From assembly GCA_031841125.1 (NCBI GenBank), contig CM063113.1:59575211-59639210 (forward strand): DNA of 64,000 nt, read 5' to 3'. The stretch is from Acanthococcus lagerstroemiae (Eukaryota > Arthropoda > Insecta > Hemiptera > Eriococcidae). Positions 22,346-34,573 of this stretch are shown piece by piece. The notes under the pieces are model-generated. The model saw only the letters and a program-made list of their open reading frames with translations, was not told where the DNA came from and did no database searches. Within the stretch, counting starts at the first letter, position 1, and the number at the start of each line of letters is the position of its first letter. The position numbers and the translations under genes were made by a program.

Positions 22346-24069
22346 CTAGATAATTTTGATTAATAGTTCTTTCGATTTATGGGGGAAAAGCTCTTCTTCC
22401 TCCAAAAAAACGTATGGCCTTGTATCGGTGGGTGTAATCACTAACGAGGATATAAAACGTGCCCTGCATGACCTTAAACCTGAATCATCTTGTGGCCCTG
22501 ATTCCATTCCACCATATATATTTCGAGCTTGCTCGCAGTTTTTAATCACTCCCTTAACTTATGTCTGCAGTACTGTCCTTGAGACAGGTACTTATCCAAC
22601 AATATGGAAAATATCGAAAGTTATTCCACTTTACAAGTCAGGCAAATTAAATAAAATTGAAAATTATCGTCTCATCTCTCTAATTCCATTCGCGGCCAAA
22701 ATGTTTGAAACTATCTTACACAAATATCTGTACAATCAATCCAAAGATATCTTATATCCCTGTCAACGTGGCTTTAGAAAGGGATATTCAGTGCAGACAA
22801 ATCTGATGAACTTCGCATATGATGTCAATATTACCCTCTCTAAGGATGGACAAATGGATACCATTTACACAGATTTTTCAAATGCTTTTGACTCTATCAA
22901 CCACAAAATCTTACTCCAAAAATTGTGCAGCTTTGGCTTTTCAAAAGATCTAATAATTCTATCTCACTTCTACTTAAATAACAGAGTACAGTGTGTAGAG
23001 TATAACGGAGTGGCCTCTACGTGTTACAAGGGTGTGTCAGGTGTTCCCCAGGGTTCGGTTTTGGGTCCATACCTATTTCTAATTTTTGTCTATGATATTT
23101 CTGATAAAATCCAATATTCAAAATTATTGCTGTATGCAGATGATATGAAAATTTATAAAATTCTCAAAACGATTGTGTTAACCCGCAACAAGATCTTGAC
23201 TCATTAGTTGAGTGGAGTGATAGTAACTTGTTACCTTTCATTACTGACAAGTGTGAGAAATTACCTTTTCAAAAAAAAAAAAAAAAAAAGATGCCATATT
23301 TTATACGAGTATAAAATAAGAAAGATACACTTAGGAGTATAAATTTTGTAAAAGACTTAGGCATCATTTTGGATTCGAAATTATTATTCAATACGCATAT
23401 CGATCACGTAACTTTAAAATCTAAAAGAATGGTTGGCTTCATAAAGAGAAATGGAACTTGTTATAAAAATTTAGAAACAATGAAAATTCTTTAGTGTAGT
23501 TTTGTCAGATCAGTATTGGAATTCTCCTCTGTTGTATGGGATTCTAAAACTCAACAATAATAATATTTTAATAATATAATTTAAAAAAAAAATAAAAAAA
23601 AACAACAAAAATAAAAAAAACAATCTTTTTTTAAAAAAATACAGGGAAGCTAACGTTTTTTAATTTTTTTTTTAAAGAAAAAACATGTTAAAAAAAATTT
23701 GTATAGAATTTTTTAAATAAAAAAATATAAAAAAACAAGGTAAAGATAAAACTGAGAAAATTCAAAAAAGATTTTCGAAACACTTATATTGCAAAATCTT
23801 TACATATTATCCTTCAGAAATTGTATACAAATAATTTTTGGTTGGCTTTGAGATCATGAGTCTAAAAAATAGAAGATGTCTGGTAAAGTTGATTGTCTTG
23901 AGAGATGTTCTGAATAGCAAAATTTTGGATTCCAACAACTGAATACGTATTCAATCCAGGGTCCCTACATATGATCTATTTGTAACACGTAGAGGCTCAG
24001 CATCAAGTATGGACAATACTCTAGCATTGTATAATAATATTATTCAAAAAGACCCTGGGATCGACATAT
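22346..24069 (+). mobile_element. Jockey/CR1-like LINE, RT open over 280 codons
   Basis: An intact-looking RT frame runs from 22356 to 23207. It has DIKRALHDLKPESSCGPDSI, WKISKVIPLYKSG, ENYRLISLIPFAAKMFE, QRGFRKGYSVQTNL, IYTDFSNAFDSINH (motif A), GVPQGSVLGPYLF (motif B) and LLYADDMKIYK (catalytic YADD). After a frameshift near 23200 it continues through VKDLGIILDSKLLFNTHI (about 23340-23400) and ends with an ALYNNIIQKDPG-like stretch near 24060. An AT-only insertion lies at about 23566-23745. The endonuclease half is missing. Confidence 0.9.
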
Positions 24070-25042
24070 GTGGCAGTTTCTATAAAAAGGGTCAACTTTG
24101 TCGGTCAAATCATTTTTGAGTTGAGCACATGTTTACATAGTAGACTCAATTCCTGACAAAATGAGACATTTTCCAGCTTTTTATATGTGCTATATTCATC
24201 TACATCCATTAAAAAAGGGGTACCTCGCAATTTTTGAAAAACAAGTTTGAGAAAAATGTGTTCAAAGTTTTTGAATACATTTTGTTGATTTTCTTGTCGA
24301 AGATCAGACTGTTTCATAGACTATTATACAGAGTGTCCGGACTTCATTTAAGAAGCCGCTAGGTACACATAGTACACGATTAAACTAAAAAAAAAAGTTT
24401 AGTACGAAAGTTGCCTATGAGTAAATTGAAGGGACTGCGCCGTTTTGAAGATTACAAAAAAACACAATTTTCAAGACGATATACAAGACATGATAATTTA
24501 CGGAATAAATAATCTGACGATGGGAGCTGGTGTAGTACTGGTTTGGATGGAAAAAAAAGTTAGTACGATGCATTGCCTATTCTCAAAATTGAAGGGGTTA
24601 GAAAACGTTAAACTTAGAAAAATTTCATTTTTCGTTAAATGGTCAAAAATAGCGGTTTTCAGCCCAACCCTAGGTAAATAATTAAAGATTTGAGAGCTGT
24701 AGTGACTATGGGAGCTTGTATGTATCTAGGAGACGAAAATTCACTCAATGCAGGATAACATTTTAAAAGTTCAGAATTCAGCGAAGATGGTCGTATACTT
24801 TTTTCATCTCCTAGATACATACAACAAGTTCGATAGTCGAAAATGTAGAACTACTTGCTGATATTTCTGGAGGCTGCGATCTTCTTCATGTGAAAGAGCA
24901 TCAAAGTTCGCACAAGAAAATCCATAATAATCCTAAAATCGATTTTTTTCCCTAAACATTTTACTTTTTAGTTTTTCCCGTTTTCCTTGTCTTTTTTTTT
25001 TTTTTTACCGACAAAATTGTCTCTTTTTATATAAACTGCCAC
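24070..25042. mobile_element. 973-bp terminal-inverted-repeat element
   Basis: The left end starting GTGGCAGTTTCTATAAAAAG and the right end in reverse complement match over 36 bp with four mismatches, both reaching TTTGTCGGT. It sits at the 3' end of the preceding LINE. It contains no recognisable transposase, and no clear target duplication is seen. A smaller inverted pair lies inside at 24704-24838. Open frames at 24105-24317 and 24445-24681 match no family known to me. Confidence 0.6.
24704..24838. mobile_element. Small inverted-repeat element nested in the above
   Basis: 135 bp with inverted ends of about 33-36 bp. The shared core is TATGTATCTAGGAGA, outer ends GACTAT / ATAGTC, and the right arm has a 3-nt insertion. 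It is a hairpin-forming MITE-like sequence. Confidence 0.5.
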
Positions 25043-27090
25043 GTATTCTTCACGAGTAGGAAACAGTATATCTCATCAGTATTAAAGTACTCGAGGGTAT
25101 GTAGGTCCTAGTCTCTACAGTTTTTCCCCTTATAACGCACAAGTGTGGTTTGTTACGGCCCCTTGGCTTCCTTCAACCCTCAGTTCTCAATTCACAATTC
25201 TCAACTGCCACCTTTGGTCTGCGCACCCCTCACTCCTCAATCTACCCTTGCTCTGGTGCCTGTCTCCCCCTTCCTCTTTCTGTCGTCTTTTCCTTCTTCT
25301 TTATCCCCCACCCTTCACTTGAAAGGTATTTTTTGTTTTTGTTTTAAAGAATTATTATATTGTACCTACTGCCCCTCCCTGTTAATGAGACCCTCGGGCA
25401 CCTGTTGGGGAAAGGGACTCAAATACAAATAAATAAATAATCAGTTGGCGAAATTACGTTTCTCATCTCTGACGATATAACTGAAAACGGAGGCACTTTT
25501 TCCTGTCCTTCCATTTTTAGCTGTTCGTTCGTCGACCCCGTATATTTTTTACAGTGTCGGAAGGCTCTTTATTTTTATTCGCTTGTAAATCGCGAATTTT
25601 TTACGAGCGGCAAATTTGAAGCTTTAAAGTTTGGAGTATCCGAATTCTTTTTATCTCGTGAAAAATCGTGTTAGTTCGCTTTTAAGTAGAACTCGAGTTG
25701 AAGATGACAAATAACTCAAGTGTCGTAGTGATTCATGTATATAGGCTCATTGATGTTAATTGGCGCCGTTCGCCGCCTCTCCGTGTTTTGCTTAGCTGGA
25801 AAATGAAATACTCAGGTATTTGTTGAGTCGAAAACATTATTTCGAGTAGTGAAAAAAGGTGGACAGCTTTGCCCGAGTGCGGCACCGAAAATGACTGACG
25901 TCGGTTAGTCGAGCCCATTCATCATTACGATAAAATTCCAACGTCTAATTAACCCGAGTCGATAGAAGCGATAAGAAATTTCAACTCCAGGTATGTGGGT
26001 TTTAATTACCGTACAATCGGCTCACTTTTGGCAAGTTTTTTATGTACGTGCCTTCAGTCATGCAATTCATCGAGCAGCTAATCTGGACGTACTTACTCGA
26101 ATGTCTGTGGGACTCATTTTCAAAGGTTAATTTTGTCAAATTTTTCATACGTAACAGCGCTTGCCGTCAGTATTCTAGTGGGGGTGAGAAATAGATAATC
26201 GTTCGCTTTCTGACCATACACTGATCCTTCTTCGTGTGTGATGAGGAAGAAAAGCAAATAAGAAAGTTGAAGGAACTTCTCTATACTCGTGGAAAGTATA
26301 GTATTGTTCAGGGTCTTCCTATGCCACCGAAAGCAGTTCGCGTTTTTCTGTACAGAATCTTGAATTTTATTCAATTTCTAACGCTCAAGGTTTTCACAAA
26401 AATTCTATTTCGATTGCGAGTTAATCAAATTACAGATTGAATGAGTTCGAAGAAACGTAGTCTGGTTGAATAAATGCAGGAATACCGAGTTCATCGAGAT
26501 ACTTACCATAATACGACGGCACCTCTCACCTACATCATTTTAGACTTCAGCCCATCAAAGACTATAGTTAAAAAAAAAAGACACTATGGAAATTGACTTT
26601 AGTACGTAACCCGAAAGCGAAAAATAGAAATCGAAAGATATTCGCGAATTGCAAGTATGACGCGGAAATGAAAATACTATTAAAATACGAAACAAAATAC
26701 GTAAAATTGGCGGCACCGTACGAACTGGAACCGAAACACGCACGTCACGAATCTCAACCGGAAACCGACTAATGCAAAAAAGTACAAACATTATGAACCA
26801 TATTCGAACTTTTCCCACAGTGTTATTGCGCCCGCGTTCTCAAAAGCTCGCACCGCGGTTATAGGGGCGCCATCTTCAGGTCCCGCTGTACATTAGGCCC
26901 GTAAACTTTTCGCTTTTCGTAGTTCGTCCTTCTGGCGAAGTCGTGTCGGAGAGTGTAGTGTAGTTCGTGGAACGGCTCCTGCATTTTCAGACCTGAGGTC
27001 TGCGTTTCGGACGAATGCTGAAGATGCATACGTGTACCAGTCAAATAACTCATTGTCAGCCAAAAGCATTGCAATTGACTGGTGACAATG
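25043..27090. other. Unassigned interval
   Basis: No gene supported. 25100-25436 is pyrimidine-rich and ends in an AAATAAATAAATAA tail, resembling a truncated LINE 3' UTR, but it has no coding match. 26820-27080 is richer in CG than its surroundings and may be promoter-like. Confidence 0.35.
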
Positions 27091-27099
27091 CAATTAGTT

Positions 27100-28030
27100 T
27101 TAGTGCTTGAGAACTATGGTACCAGATTCTTTGTAAAAATGGCCTTTAGTACTTTCTTCGTATTTATCCCAGAAACATCAAAAACTGGGTGGTTTTGTTG
27201 TTATATTCCTCAGTCCCTCGACCAGTATGTTACGTCTCTCCACTTTTTTCTCTCCTGCGCTAATATTTTCATCTCTGAGAAGGATTTACACTTTGTATCC
27301 TTTATTATCTGCTCTTCATAGCTGATTCTTTGCTTTTCTGTCCAGTTCTTCCCTCGACTGTTCCCTGTAGCAATAATGACCATATCCCTGGATGCCTTAT
27401 TGACCTATCATGTTAACTCTTCTCGCAATCTCTCTCTTCCCTCCTATTCGCCTCAGTACCTCCTCATCCCTGATATTTTCTGTCCATTTGATTTTCAATC
27501 ACCTCATTGTAAAAGCTTCTATCCTTTTTCTTTCTTGTGTTCCTATTGCTCAGGTCTCACATCTATAAGATCTAAATCTGTGCGATAGTAAACTTACAAT
27601 ACGATAATCTCCATAGTTGCTTGCTCCTCCTTTTTTAGGGATCATAATTAATCTGCTTTTCTGGAAATCTATTGGCATTTCTCCTTCCTCATACACTTCG
27701 CACATTTAAATTTTTTTAAACTACTTCTCCTGCATTCCTTAATTACTCACTAGCAATTTCATCAACTCCTGCTACTTTACCTGCTTTCATTTCTTTCAGA
27801 GCTTTATCAAATTCCGACATCAAGATAGGATCTCCTCTTTCTTCATTCTCCACACTATCTTCTTTTTCCATACATTTAATTATCTATGTATACCGGTTCC
27901 ATTCTTATACAGTTTTTGAATGTATCTAATCCATCATTTTACTTTGTCTATTTTAAAATCCAATAATTTTACTTTTTCATCCGTAAACCTTTTAACTGCT
28001 TGATATTTTTGTGCTAAAACGTTCAAAAGA
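27100..28030 (-). mobile_element. Internally deleted LINE fragment
   Basis: On the minus strand the 5' part has FDKALKEMKAGKVAGVDEI (RT start, about 27750-27815), then EGEMPIDFQKSRLIMIPKKG (about 27620-27680) and a YGDYRIVSLL-like phrase. It then jumps to a C-terminal region (about 27130-27560) with RKRIEAF, IKWTENI and RRIGGKREL-like text. The catalytic RT core is missing. It belongs with the plus-strand element that starts just downstream. Confidence 0.8.
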
Positions 28031-28422
28031 TTCGTACTTTTTTTAAAACTGATTATCATTCTACTAGTGATAAGAAAATAATATAGTTGGGGATTTTGGA
28101 TTAGAAATGAGAAATGAAAGAGGGGAGCGTCTTATACAGTTTTGTGCGAAGTATAACTTGGTAGGAAATACTCAATTTAAAAATCACAGTAGAAGAAGGT
28201 ATACATGGAAGAGTCCAGATAACGAAGGTAGATATCAAATTGATTATATCATCACAGAACAACGTTTTAGGAATCAAATATTAGACTGTAAAATTTATCC
28301 GGGAGCCGATATTGACAGTGATCATAACTTGATAGTAATGAAATGCAGACTTAAACTGAAGAAACTTGGTGGAGAAGAAGAAGTAAAAAGAGATAACGTG
28401 TTGTACGTTAACAGTTGTATAC

Positions 28423-28488
28423 AACCCAAGCGGTAGGTAATTTCTACTTTCCACTTGGGTTCGGCAGAAATTAAATATTACCTACCGC
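28423..28488. other. Overlapping hairpins at a LINE interruption
   Basis: GCGGTAGGTAAT (28430-28441) pairs perfectly with ATTACCTACCGC (28477-28488). AACCCAAG (28423-28430) pairs with CTTGGGTT (28454-28461), so two alternative stems compete. This lies at the left edge of a roughly 360-bp stretch foreign to the LINE. Confidence 0.5.
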
Positions 28489-29654
28489 CTTTACGTTGCC
28501 GTCACTGTTACCTACTTACAAGCGTAAAAGCGCTTCTTTCCACAGCCAAAACAGTGTAGGAAACCTGTCGTTTTCCGTTCATCTTCGATTAAAAAACGTT
28601 TCCTTCCCTATCGTTTGCATTCTTATATTTTCTTCGTTCATCCATCTTTCCGAGGATTTCCTCCCTCATCCATGTTTCTTTTCTTCTTAGTTTTACCTAG
28701 ATTTTCTTCTGCTGACTTTAATATTCCCCCCCCCCCTTTAATTTACTCCACTCTTCCTCCACACTGTTAGCTTATCAAAAGTCAAGGAAGGAAATAAACA
28801 GAGAGTGTAAAAAGGCAAAGGAGGAATGGATGAAAGAAAAAAGTGATAAGATAGAAGAGTTTATGAATAAAGGACAAATGGACTTGATGTATGGCATACG
28901 TTGATATTGAAAAAGCTTTTGACAATGTTAAATGGGATAAAATGTTTGATATTCTGAAAAAGATAGGAATAAAATTTAAAGAAAGACAAGTTATTTTAAA
29001 CTTATATAAAGGATAGAGAGCCACATTAAGAATAGAAGGAGAGAAAATGGAGCCTAATATAGAAGAAAGGTATGAGACAGGGGTGCTCCTTATCTACAGT
29101 ATTATTTAATCTGTACATAGAGTGAGCCATAAAAGAAATACAAGAAAAATTTGAAGCAGGTGTCTCTATACATGGAGAGCGAGTATAGATGCTCAGTTTT
29201 GCAGATGATTTATTTTCTTATTACCTGAAAGGAGTATTGATTTGGAAAACACTTTAAATGGAATGGAGGAGAATTTCAGTATATAATATCGTATGAGAAT
29301 AAATGAAAATAAAACTAAAATAATGGATTGTAATCGACGTGAACATGATAGCTTAAATACAAATATCGGACAGGAAAAGATCGAAGAAATAAGCGAATTT
29401 TGCTATTTAGGGAGTAAAATAACAAAAGATGGAAGGGGTAAAAGGAATATTAGTAGTAGGATAGCACAAGCCAAATTAGCATTTTATCGAAAAAGTAATC
29501 TTTTCAAATCAAAAATAAATCTGGAAATCAAAAAACTGTTCTTGAAAACTTATGTTTGAAGTGTAGCCTTGTATGGATGTGAAACATGGACCATAAGAAA
29601 ACCAGAGAAGAGAAGGATCGAAGCTTTTGAGATGTGGTGCAATAGGTGGATACT

Positions 29655-30102
29655 AGAGTCCTGCACGGTCACGCGTTTACGAGTAAAACGAGTTAACTCG
29701 TCAGCGCACGGTTACGAGTTGACCCGTCTGATAAACGAGTTCGACTCGTACTACCCGGGTAAAGGTTTATTCGGAAGACCCGTGGTTCATTTTTGTACGC
29801 CTTTCGTTTGTACTTTGCTAAGATCGATCTCCGCTACCGTTTCTCTAGTAATTTATACTTTTTCATTATCACACAAATTTACAAATTTTAACAAAAACAT
29901 ATTCTAAAAAACAGTTCTAAGAAAAAAAATTGATGTTTAAGAATCACGAGTAGTTACGGGTGCACCCGTAACTTTACTCGTCATGAACGGGTCAGAAGTT
30001 ACCCGGGTACGATTTTACCCGACCACTCGAAACTCGTATCCGCATGGGGTACGAGTAGTAATCGGATTCAACCGGGTTACGGGTGGAATCGTGCAGGACT
30101 CT
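29655..30102. mobile_element. 448-bp hAT-like element inside the LINE
   Basis: Ends AGAGTCCTGCACG...CGTGCAGGACTCT. Flanks GGTGGATACT are identical at 29645-29654 and 30103-30112, and the LINE frame resumes across the site, so the insertion is clear. Near each end many ACGAGT / ACTCGT / ACGGGT hexamers occur in both orientations, like subterminal transposase-binding repeats. No transposase. Confidence 0.88.
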
Positions 30103-30440
30103 GGTGGATACTTAGCATCTGATGGACGGATAAGGTAAGAAATGAGAAAGTAATTAACAGAGTAGGAGATAAAATGGATATTTGGAACTGTCTGAAGAGA
30201 AGGAGAGATAATCCAATAAGGCATAATTTGAGGCACCCAGGAATAATCACTGCTGCTTAAAGGAAGAGTGGAAGGAAAGAATTGGTTAGGGGTTGGCAAA
30301 GGTTCCAGTATGTTCAGCAGATAATCAAGGATGTCAAATGTAAGTATTATTACGAAATGGAAGAACTTGCACAAGAGAGGGATAAATAGTTACATCAAAC
30401 CGGTCGTAAGACTGATAACCTTATCATCATCATCATCATC

Positions 30441-31474
30441 AAGTGATAAAAAACTTCCCTGCGCTTATCGCACTTCTCTACAACCTCCCAAACAATAGAA
30501 AATCGATTTGAAAGTTAGTGACCAAAACTGAATTAAAAATGCAAATGACGGATTTGTCACTAATGATGTTGATGATGAAAAAACTCAAGATGACGGTTTT
30601 TCTTTTTGTACTTTTTTAGCAGAAAAATAGAAGAGCACAGAGGGTCTTTGATGGATTTAAGAATTGGGATGATGGTTGAGTTACTCTCCCAGAGGGCGCG
30701 ATTTTACAACCGATTTTTCTTCTTCTTCTGGAGGGCTGTACACATGACTGTGAATGGGTGGTCATATAGGCAGTAAATCTCTTCCTTTGTTGCGGCTGAC
30801 ATGACTTCTGAGATTTGCATTTTATGAATTATGACATTTTCGACCTTGGCTCACGCTTCCAGTGCCATAACGTACGTTACAACTGCAAACTGACGTCAAA
30901 ATTGAATTCAGCGACCCCGAAAACCTTGACAGTGATGGGTATATTATAGTCCTAATTATTTCAAATTTTGGCTACCCCTACCGTCATAGATTGTATTTTA
31001 TGACATTTTTGACCTTTTGATGTCTCAACACACATCTCTGGGTCAAACTGATATTAAAACTGAATTTGGGGTCTTTGAATACCCTTTTTAACCGATATCA
31101 CAATGAAATTTTAATACTCTTTTTCGGCTCGAAAACTTTCGCTCAAATTCGTGACTGCCGGAAACACTGAAACATGGTATCCTAGAGTTGGGGAGATGGA
31201 GGGGGGGGGGGCAAAAAATTCCCAGCAATAGAAAGGTACGGAGGAGGGAGTCGAAGGCATGTAAATTCTCAAAATCTCATGAAATGAGAAAAAACCCTCA
31301 GAAAACTGTTTTTCTTTATAAGATCTATGTTGAATTATGTGTGCTATTCAGGATATTTTATACCCCTCATCTATGACTTTTCTGGGGTAGATACGAAAAA
31401 AGTAATACAAAGGCGATTTTAATAAAGAATTTGGTGTGGAATAATTTTTGGTTGATTTTTTTATTTTCGCATCC
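30441..31474. other. Unassigned sequence
   Basis: No gene supported. A G12 run lies near 31200. Phrases around 30870-31120 (TATGACATTTT, TTTTGACCTT, CAAACTGACGTCAAAATTGAATT) recur once, suggesting an old duplication of about 180 bp. Confidence 0.4.
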
Positions 31475-31482
31475 CTTGTAAG

Positions 31483-32222
31483 CAGGGATGGTAACCGAAT
31501 AACTTTGAAATTTTGGTTTCGGTTTTGGTTTTGAGCAATATAATTTTATACAGATATTGCTCCCAGTTTAAAAAAGTAATTTGGTTTTTGGTTTTGGTTT
31601 TGTTTAAAGAATAATTTGAAAGTGCATGTTGGTTGACGGTATTGTTCACAAAAAAATATATATAATTTTACGGTTTTGGTTTTTTGGTTTATTCTCAAAA
31701 AATTCATTGACTATACCAAATGTTGGACTTAATTTCAACTCGGAAGCTCGGAACGAAAATTGATAACGGCGAAACGGCGTTGCAGTGCAGTTTTGCACTG
31801 ATCGATTTATCGATTCTCGATAATTTGTAGAAAAAGACCCTTACATGAATCTATTTTAAAGGCTCTTTGCCTGTGGAATTGTGGATCAATCTCACGTCAG
31901 AATCGCTTTGGCGTCAAGTGTTGTTGCCAACTGTGAATGCTGCAGATTGCAGAACGCAAAAGACCGGTACAGAGAGATAACCAGACAAGAGACAAGGGGA
32001 AAAAACCAAAACCGATTTCAAAAATTAATTTGGTTTTGGAAATGAATAATATATTTTCCAGTTGGTATTGATATTGGTTTTTGGATCATCATTTAAATAT
32101 TGGTTTTGGGTTTGTTCAGAGAACAATTCTGAAGTATAGATTGGTTCTGGTTTTGTTAGAAACCAATAATATAAAACTATTTTGGTATTGGTTTTTGATT
32201 CTGGTTTCGGTTACCATCCCTG
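31483..32222. mobile_element. 740-bp hAT-like non-autonomous element
   Basis: Perfect 18-bp inverted ends starting CAGGGATGGTAACCGAA. Flanks CTTGTAAG (31475-31482) and CATGTAAG (32223-32230) match at 7 of 8. Both subterminal zones are built of TTGGTTTT-type words, about 250 bp on the left and 200 bp on the right. The middle (about 31740-31990) is unrelated, less biased sequence. No transposase frame. Confidence 0.88.
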
Positions 32223-32230
32223 CATGTAAG

Positions 32231-33131
32231 TATTCGAAATTTTTGAAGAAGAAAAAAAAATGAATTGAGAGCAGAACTCCCCTAAAAAAATTGTTTTTAG
32301 TATGTCAGTTAGGACACCATTCTCAACAATTATCAGAAAACTCTTGTTTGTACTCCTTTTCTCCTCTGCATTTCCTTGTTTGCCTAGACTATAATGCCGC
32401 ATTCTTTAATTATTTGATTTCAGATTCATGTTGAGATTTCTTAGTTAAACTGGAAGGCTACAGGGGCAAGTTCGGTGATAGAATCGGATGATGATCTGAA
32501 GAAATGTAAGCATGATAGTCCGTTTTTATCGTAAATACCTGTTAGATACTCAAATTTGGTTTAGGCAACTGCTAGTGCACAACCAGCAGTGGCGAATCCT
32601 GTGCTTTTTTAGGTATATCTCCAAGTTTCAGTAGCACCCTTTAATTATACCCCCTCCCAATTCTTTCTTTCGCCTGAAAAATATGAAAAAATGTGGAGGC
32701 CAAGATATTTAACGTATCTCGTTTTTGGGACCGTTGATTGACCAACACGAAGTGAGAGGTCTTTCTAATGTCGGAGCGTGAAGACGATATGTTTTGATTT
32801 ATCAGAATTGTGAACTGATGAAATGATAATTGAAAGAATAAGCACGGTTTCACAAAAAAGGAAAAATAGAAACAGTGTTGCCAGCTTTCATCGTTTCCGA
32901 AGGAAATGGAAAAGTTGAAAACGAAAACAAGTAAACACTGATGAATGATAATGGATTGATAACAGGGATAACAACAACAAATTTTTAACATGAAATACAG
33001 TTGTTTCTAGAGAAATAGTTGAAAACTTCAGTACGAAAAATCGTCAGGATTTTTCTCATTAATTATCTATTGTTTCTCGTGTACATGTCCAGTGAGAACC
33101 GGTGAAAGTGAGTTTCTAGTTTATCGAGATA
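32231..33131. other. Intergenic region upstream of TAF13
   Basis: No gene supported. The last 100-150 bp presumably hold the TAF13 promoter and 5' UTR, but no diagnostic element is clear. Confidence 0.4.
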
Positions 33132-34016
33132 ATGACTGCCAACGAAGAAATATTTGATCCGGTAAGGTTCACGAATAACTTTTCATTTTGAATCGTGTGA
33201 TTATCGCTTTCAGTTTCCCTCTTCTTACCGTGCATTATCGATACAATATTAATCGGTATCGTACAAATTTTCTAGTTCGAGCAAGAAGAAGAGGAACAGC
33301 AACAGACGGTAGAATGTTCATCTTCAGGTGGTCGTAAACGAATGTTCTCGAAAGAGCTTCGATGCATGATGTACGGTTTCGGCGATGATCAAAATCCATA
33401 TACGGAAAGTGTAGATTTCTTGGAGGATTTAGTAATCGAATTCATCACTGATATGGTAATACCCTTTTGATGTAATAAGACTCTCAACTTCGGGTAGCTG
33501 ACTAAATTTGGACCTTGAAAACGTTACGTTACAAGATGTTGGAATATTACTTCATCAAATTCAAGATTCCAAGTACATAACATAATAGTCTCATTTCTAG
33601 TGTGGATAGTGCGCTGGTCTCGGAATCCGGACGTCCCGGGTTCGAGTCCACGTAGCAACTCGCTACATTTCGACCTAGGCCGGGTTTTCGGCAAGAAGAG
33701 AAGAGGGCTAAAACAGCCCTGACAGTCTCCCCGACGTCTCTGAGGTAATGCTCGAAAGGGCGGATTCCAGGGCTCGGGTTGAGAGCAAAATGAAAAAAGC
33801 GTGTACCCTCATCGCATAAATGATAAATTATGTATTCATTTACAGACGCACAAGGCTATGGATGTAGGTAAAAGTGGACGTGTTCAAGTTGAAGATATCA
33901 TGTACCTCGTTCGAAAAGACAAAAGAAAGTATGCCCGAGTTAAAGAATTGCTGAGTATGAATGAAGAACTAAAGAAAGCCAGAAAAGCATTCGATGAAGT
34001 GAAATACGCTGGTTAG
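33132..34016 (+). CDS. TAF13: Transcription initiation factor TFIID subunit 13
   Basis: A small histone-fold subunit of TFIID that pairs with TAF11 in the nucleus and takes part in promoter recognition by RNA polymerase II. There are three coding exons: 33132-33161, 33276-33455 and 33846-34016, joined in phase 0 with GT-AG introns, giving 126 residues (human is 124). After an acidic EQEEEEQQQ start it has KRMFSKELRCMMYGFGDDQN, PYTESVDFLEDLVIEFITDM, THKAMDVGKSGRVQVEDIMY and YARVKELLSMNEELKKARKA, matching the family along its whole length. Intron 2 carries a SINE. It is convergent with PPOX; an AATAAA lies near 34421. Confidence 0.97.
33599..33799 (+). mobile_element. tRNA-derived SINE, copy 3, in TAF13 intron 2
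   Basis: Matches the other SINE copies from the region just before the B box (GGTTCGAGTCC) through the body (GGCAAGAAGAGAAGAGGGCT) to an A-rich tail. The 5' tRNA head is truncated. It lies in the same sense as TAF13 and starts about 140 bp after the exon 2 donor. No target duplication is clear. Confidence 0.85.
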
Positions 34017-34573
34017 TTGATTTATGCAGTGCGTCACTGCATTTGATTGGGGTTGGATATAATCGCAGATTCAGAGCTGAAAAAAATTCGGCTCAGAATT
34101 TTTCAAAAATGATAACTGAGTCAACTTTTATTCTTTATTCCTGCAACGTCAATTTTTCTCCCTTTCGAAAATGGAGACTGCAAATCCTAAATGTATTGCT
34201 TAGTCTTAATTTTATAGTACATTTTCTGTCAGAAATGGCAGTGATTTTGATCCTCGAATCAGTAAACTAAAATTAATAGAAATCTTGTCACCTGTTTTCG
34301 CAGATAAATGAATTACAGGATTTGCTGCGACACGAACCATTCTGAATGCCGGAGTATGTTCTGAAGATTATATTATGTAAGTTGTGTACATATTTCCTTT
34401 TGTAAAATGAATATGAAATAAGAATAAAATGGACGAAGAGTGCCTGAATATCAATAACGACCACATTTTTTTTTTTCGTTGTTTTTTCGTGCAACCCAGT
34501 ATAATGAAGCACTCGAGTAGCAATAAAAAGTTTATTTAAACAAAAAAGAAACTAAATTACCATCAACTAATTT

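Larger units (their letters stand above)
28084..30440 (+). mobile_element. APE-type LINE with deletions, ATC-repeat tail
   Basis: It starts in the C-terminal part of an APE endonuclease, NERGERLIQFCAKYN, then RRRYTWKSPD, QIDYIITEQRF and DSDHNLIVMK (28107-28350). After foreign sequence (about 28400-28780) it resumes with FVDIEKAFDNVKWDKMF (motif A), a broken FADD region near 29190-29220, then EEISEFCYLGSKITKDG (about 29380-29440), ALYGCETWTIRKPEK (about 29565-29610) and RIEAFEMWCNRW. It is interrupted by a 448-bp MITE, then runs through GDKMDIWNCLKRRRDNPIRH to a stop near 30389 and a TCA/ATC microsatellite at about 30421-30440. Confidence 0.9.

Noticed and set aside
30421..30440. A CRISPR-like or regulatory ATC repeat
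   Set aside because: It is the microsatellite tail of the LINE ending there.
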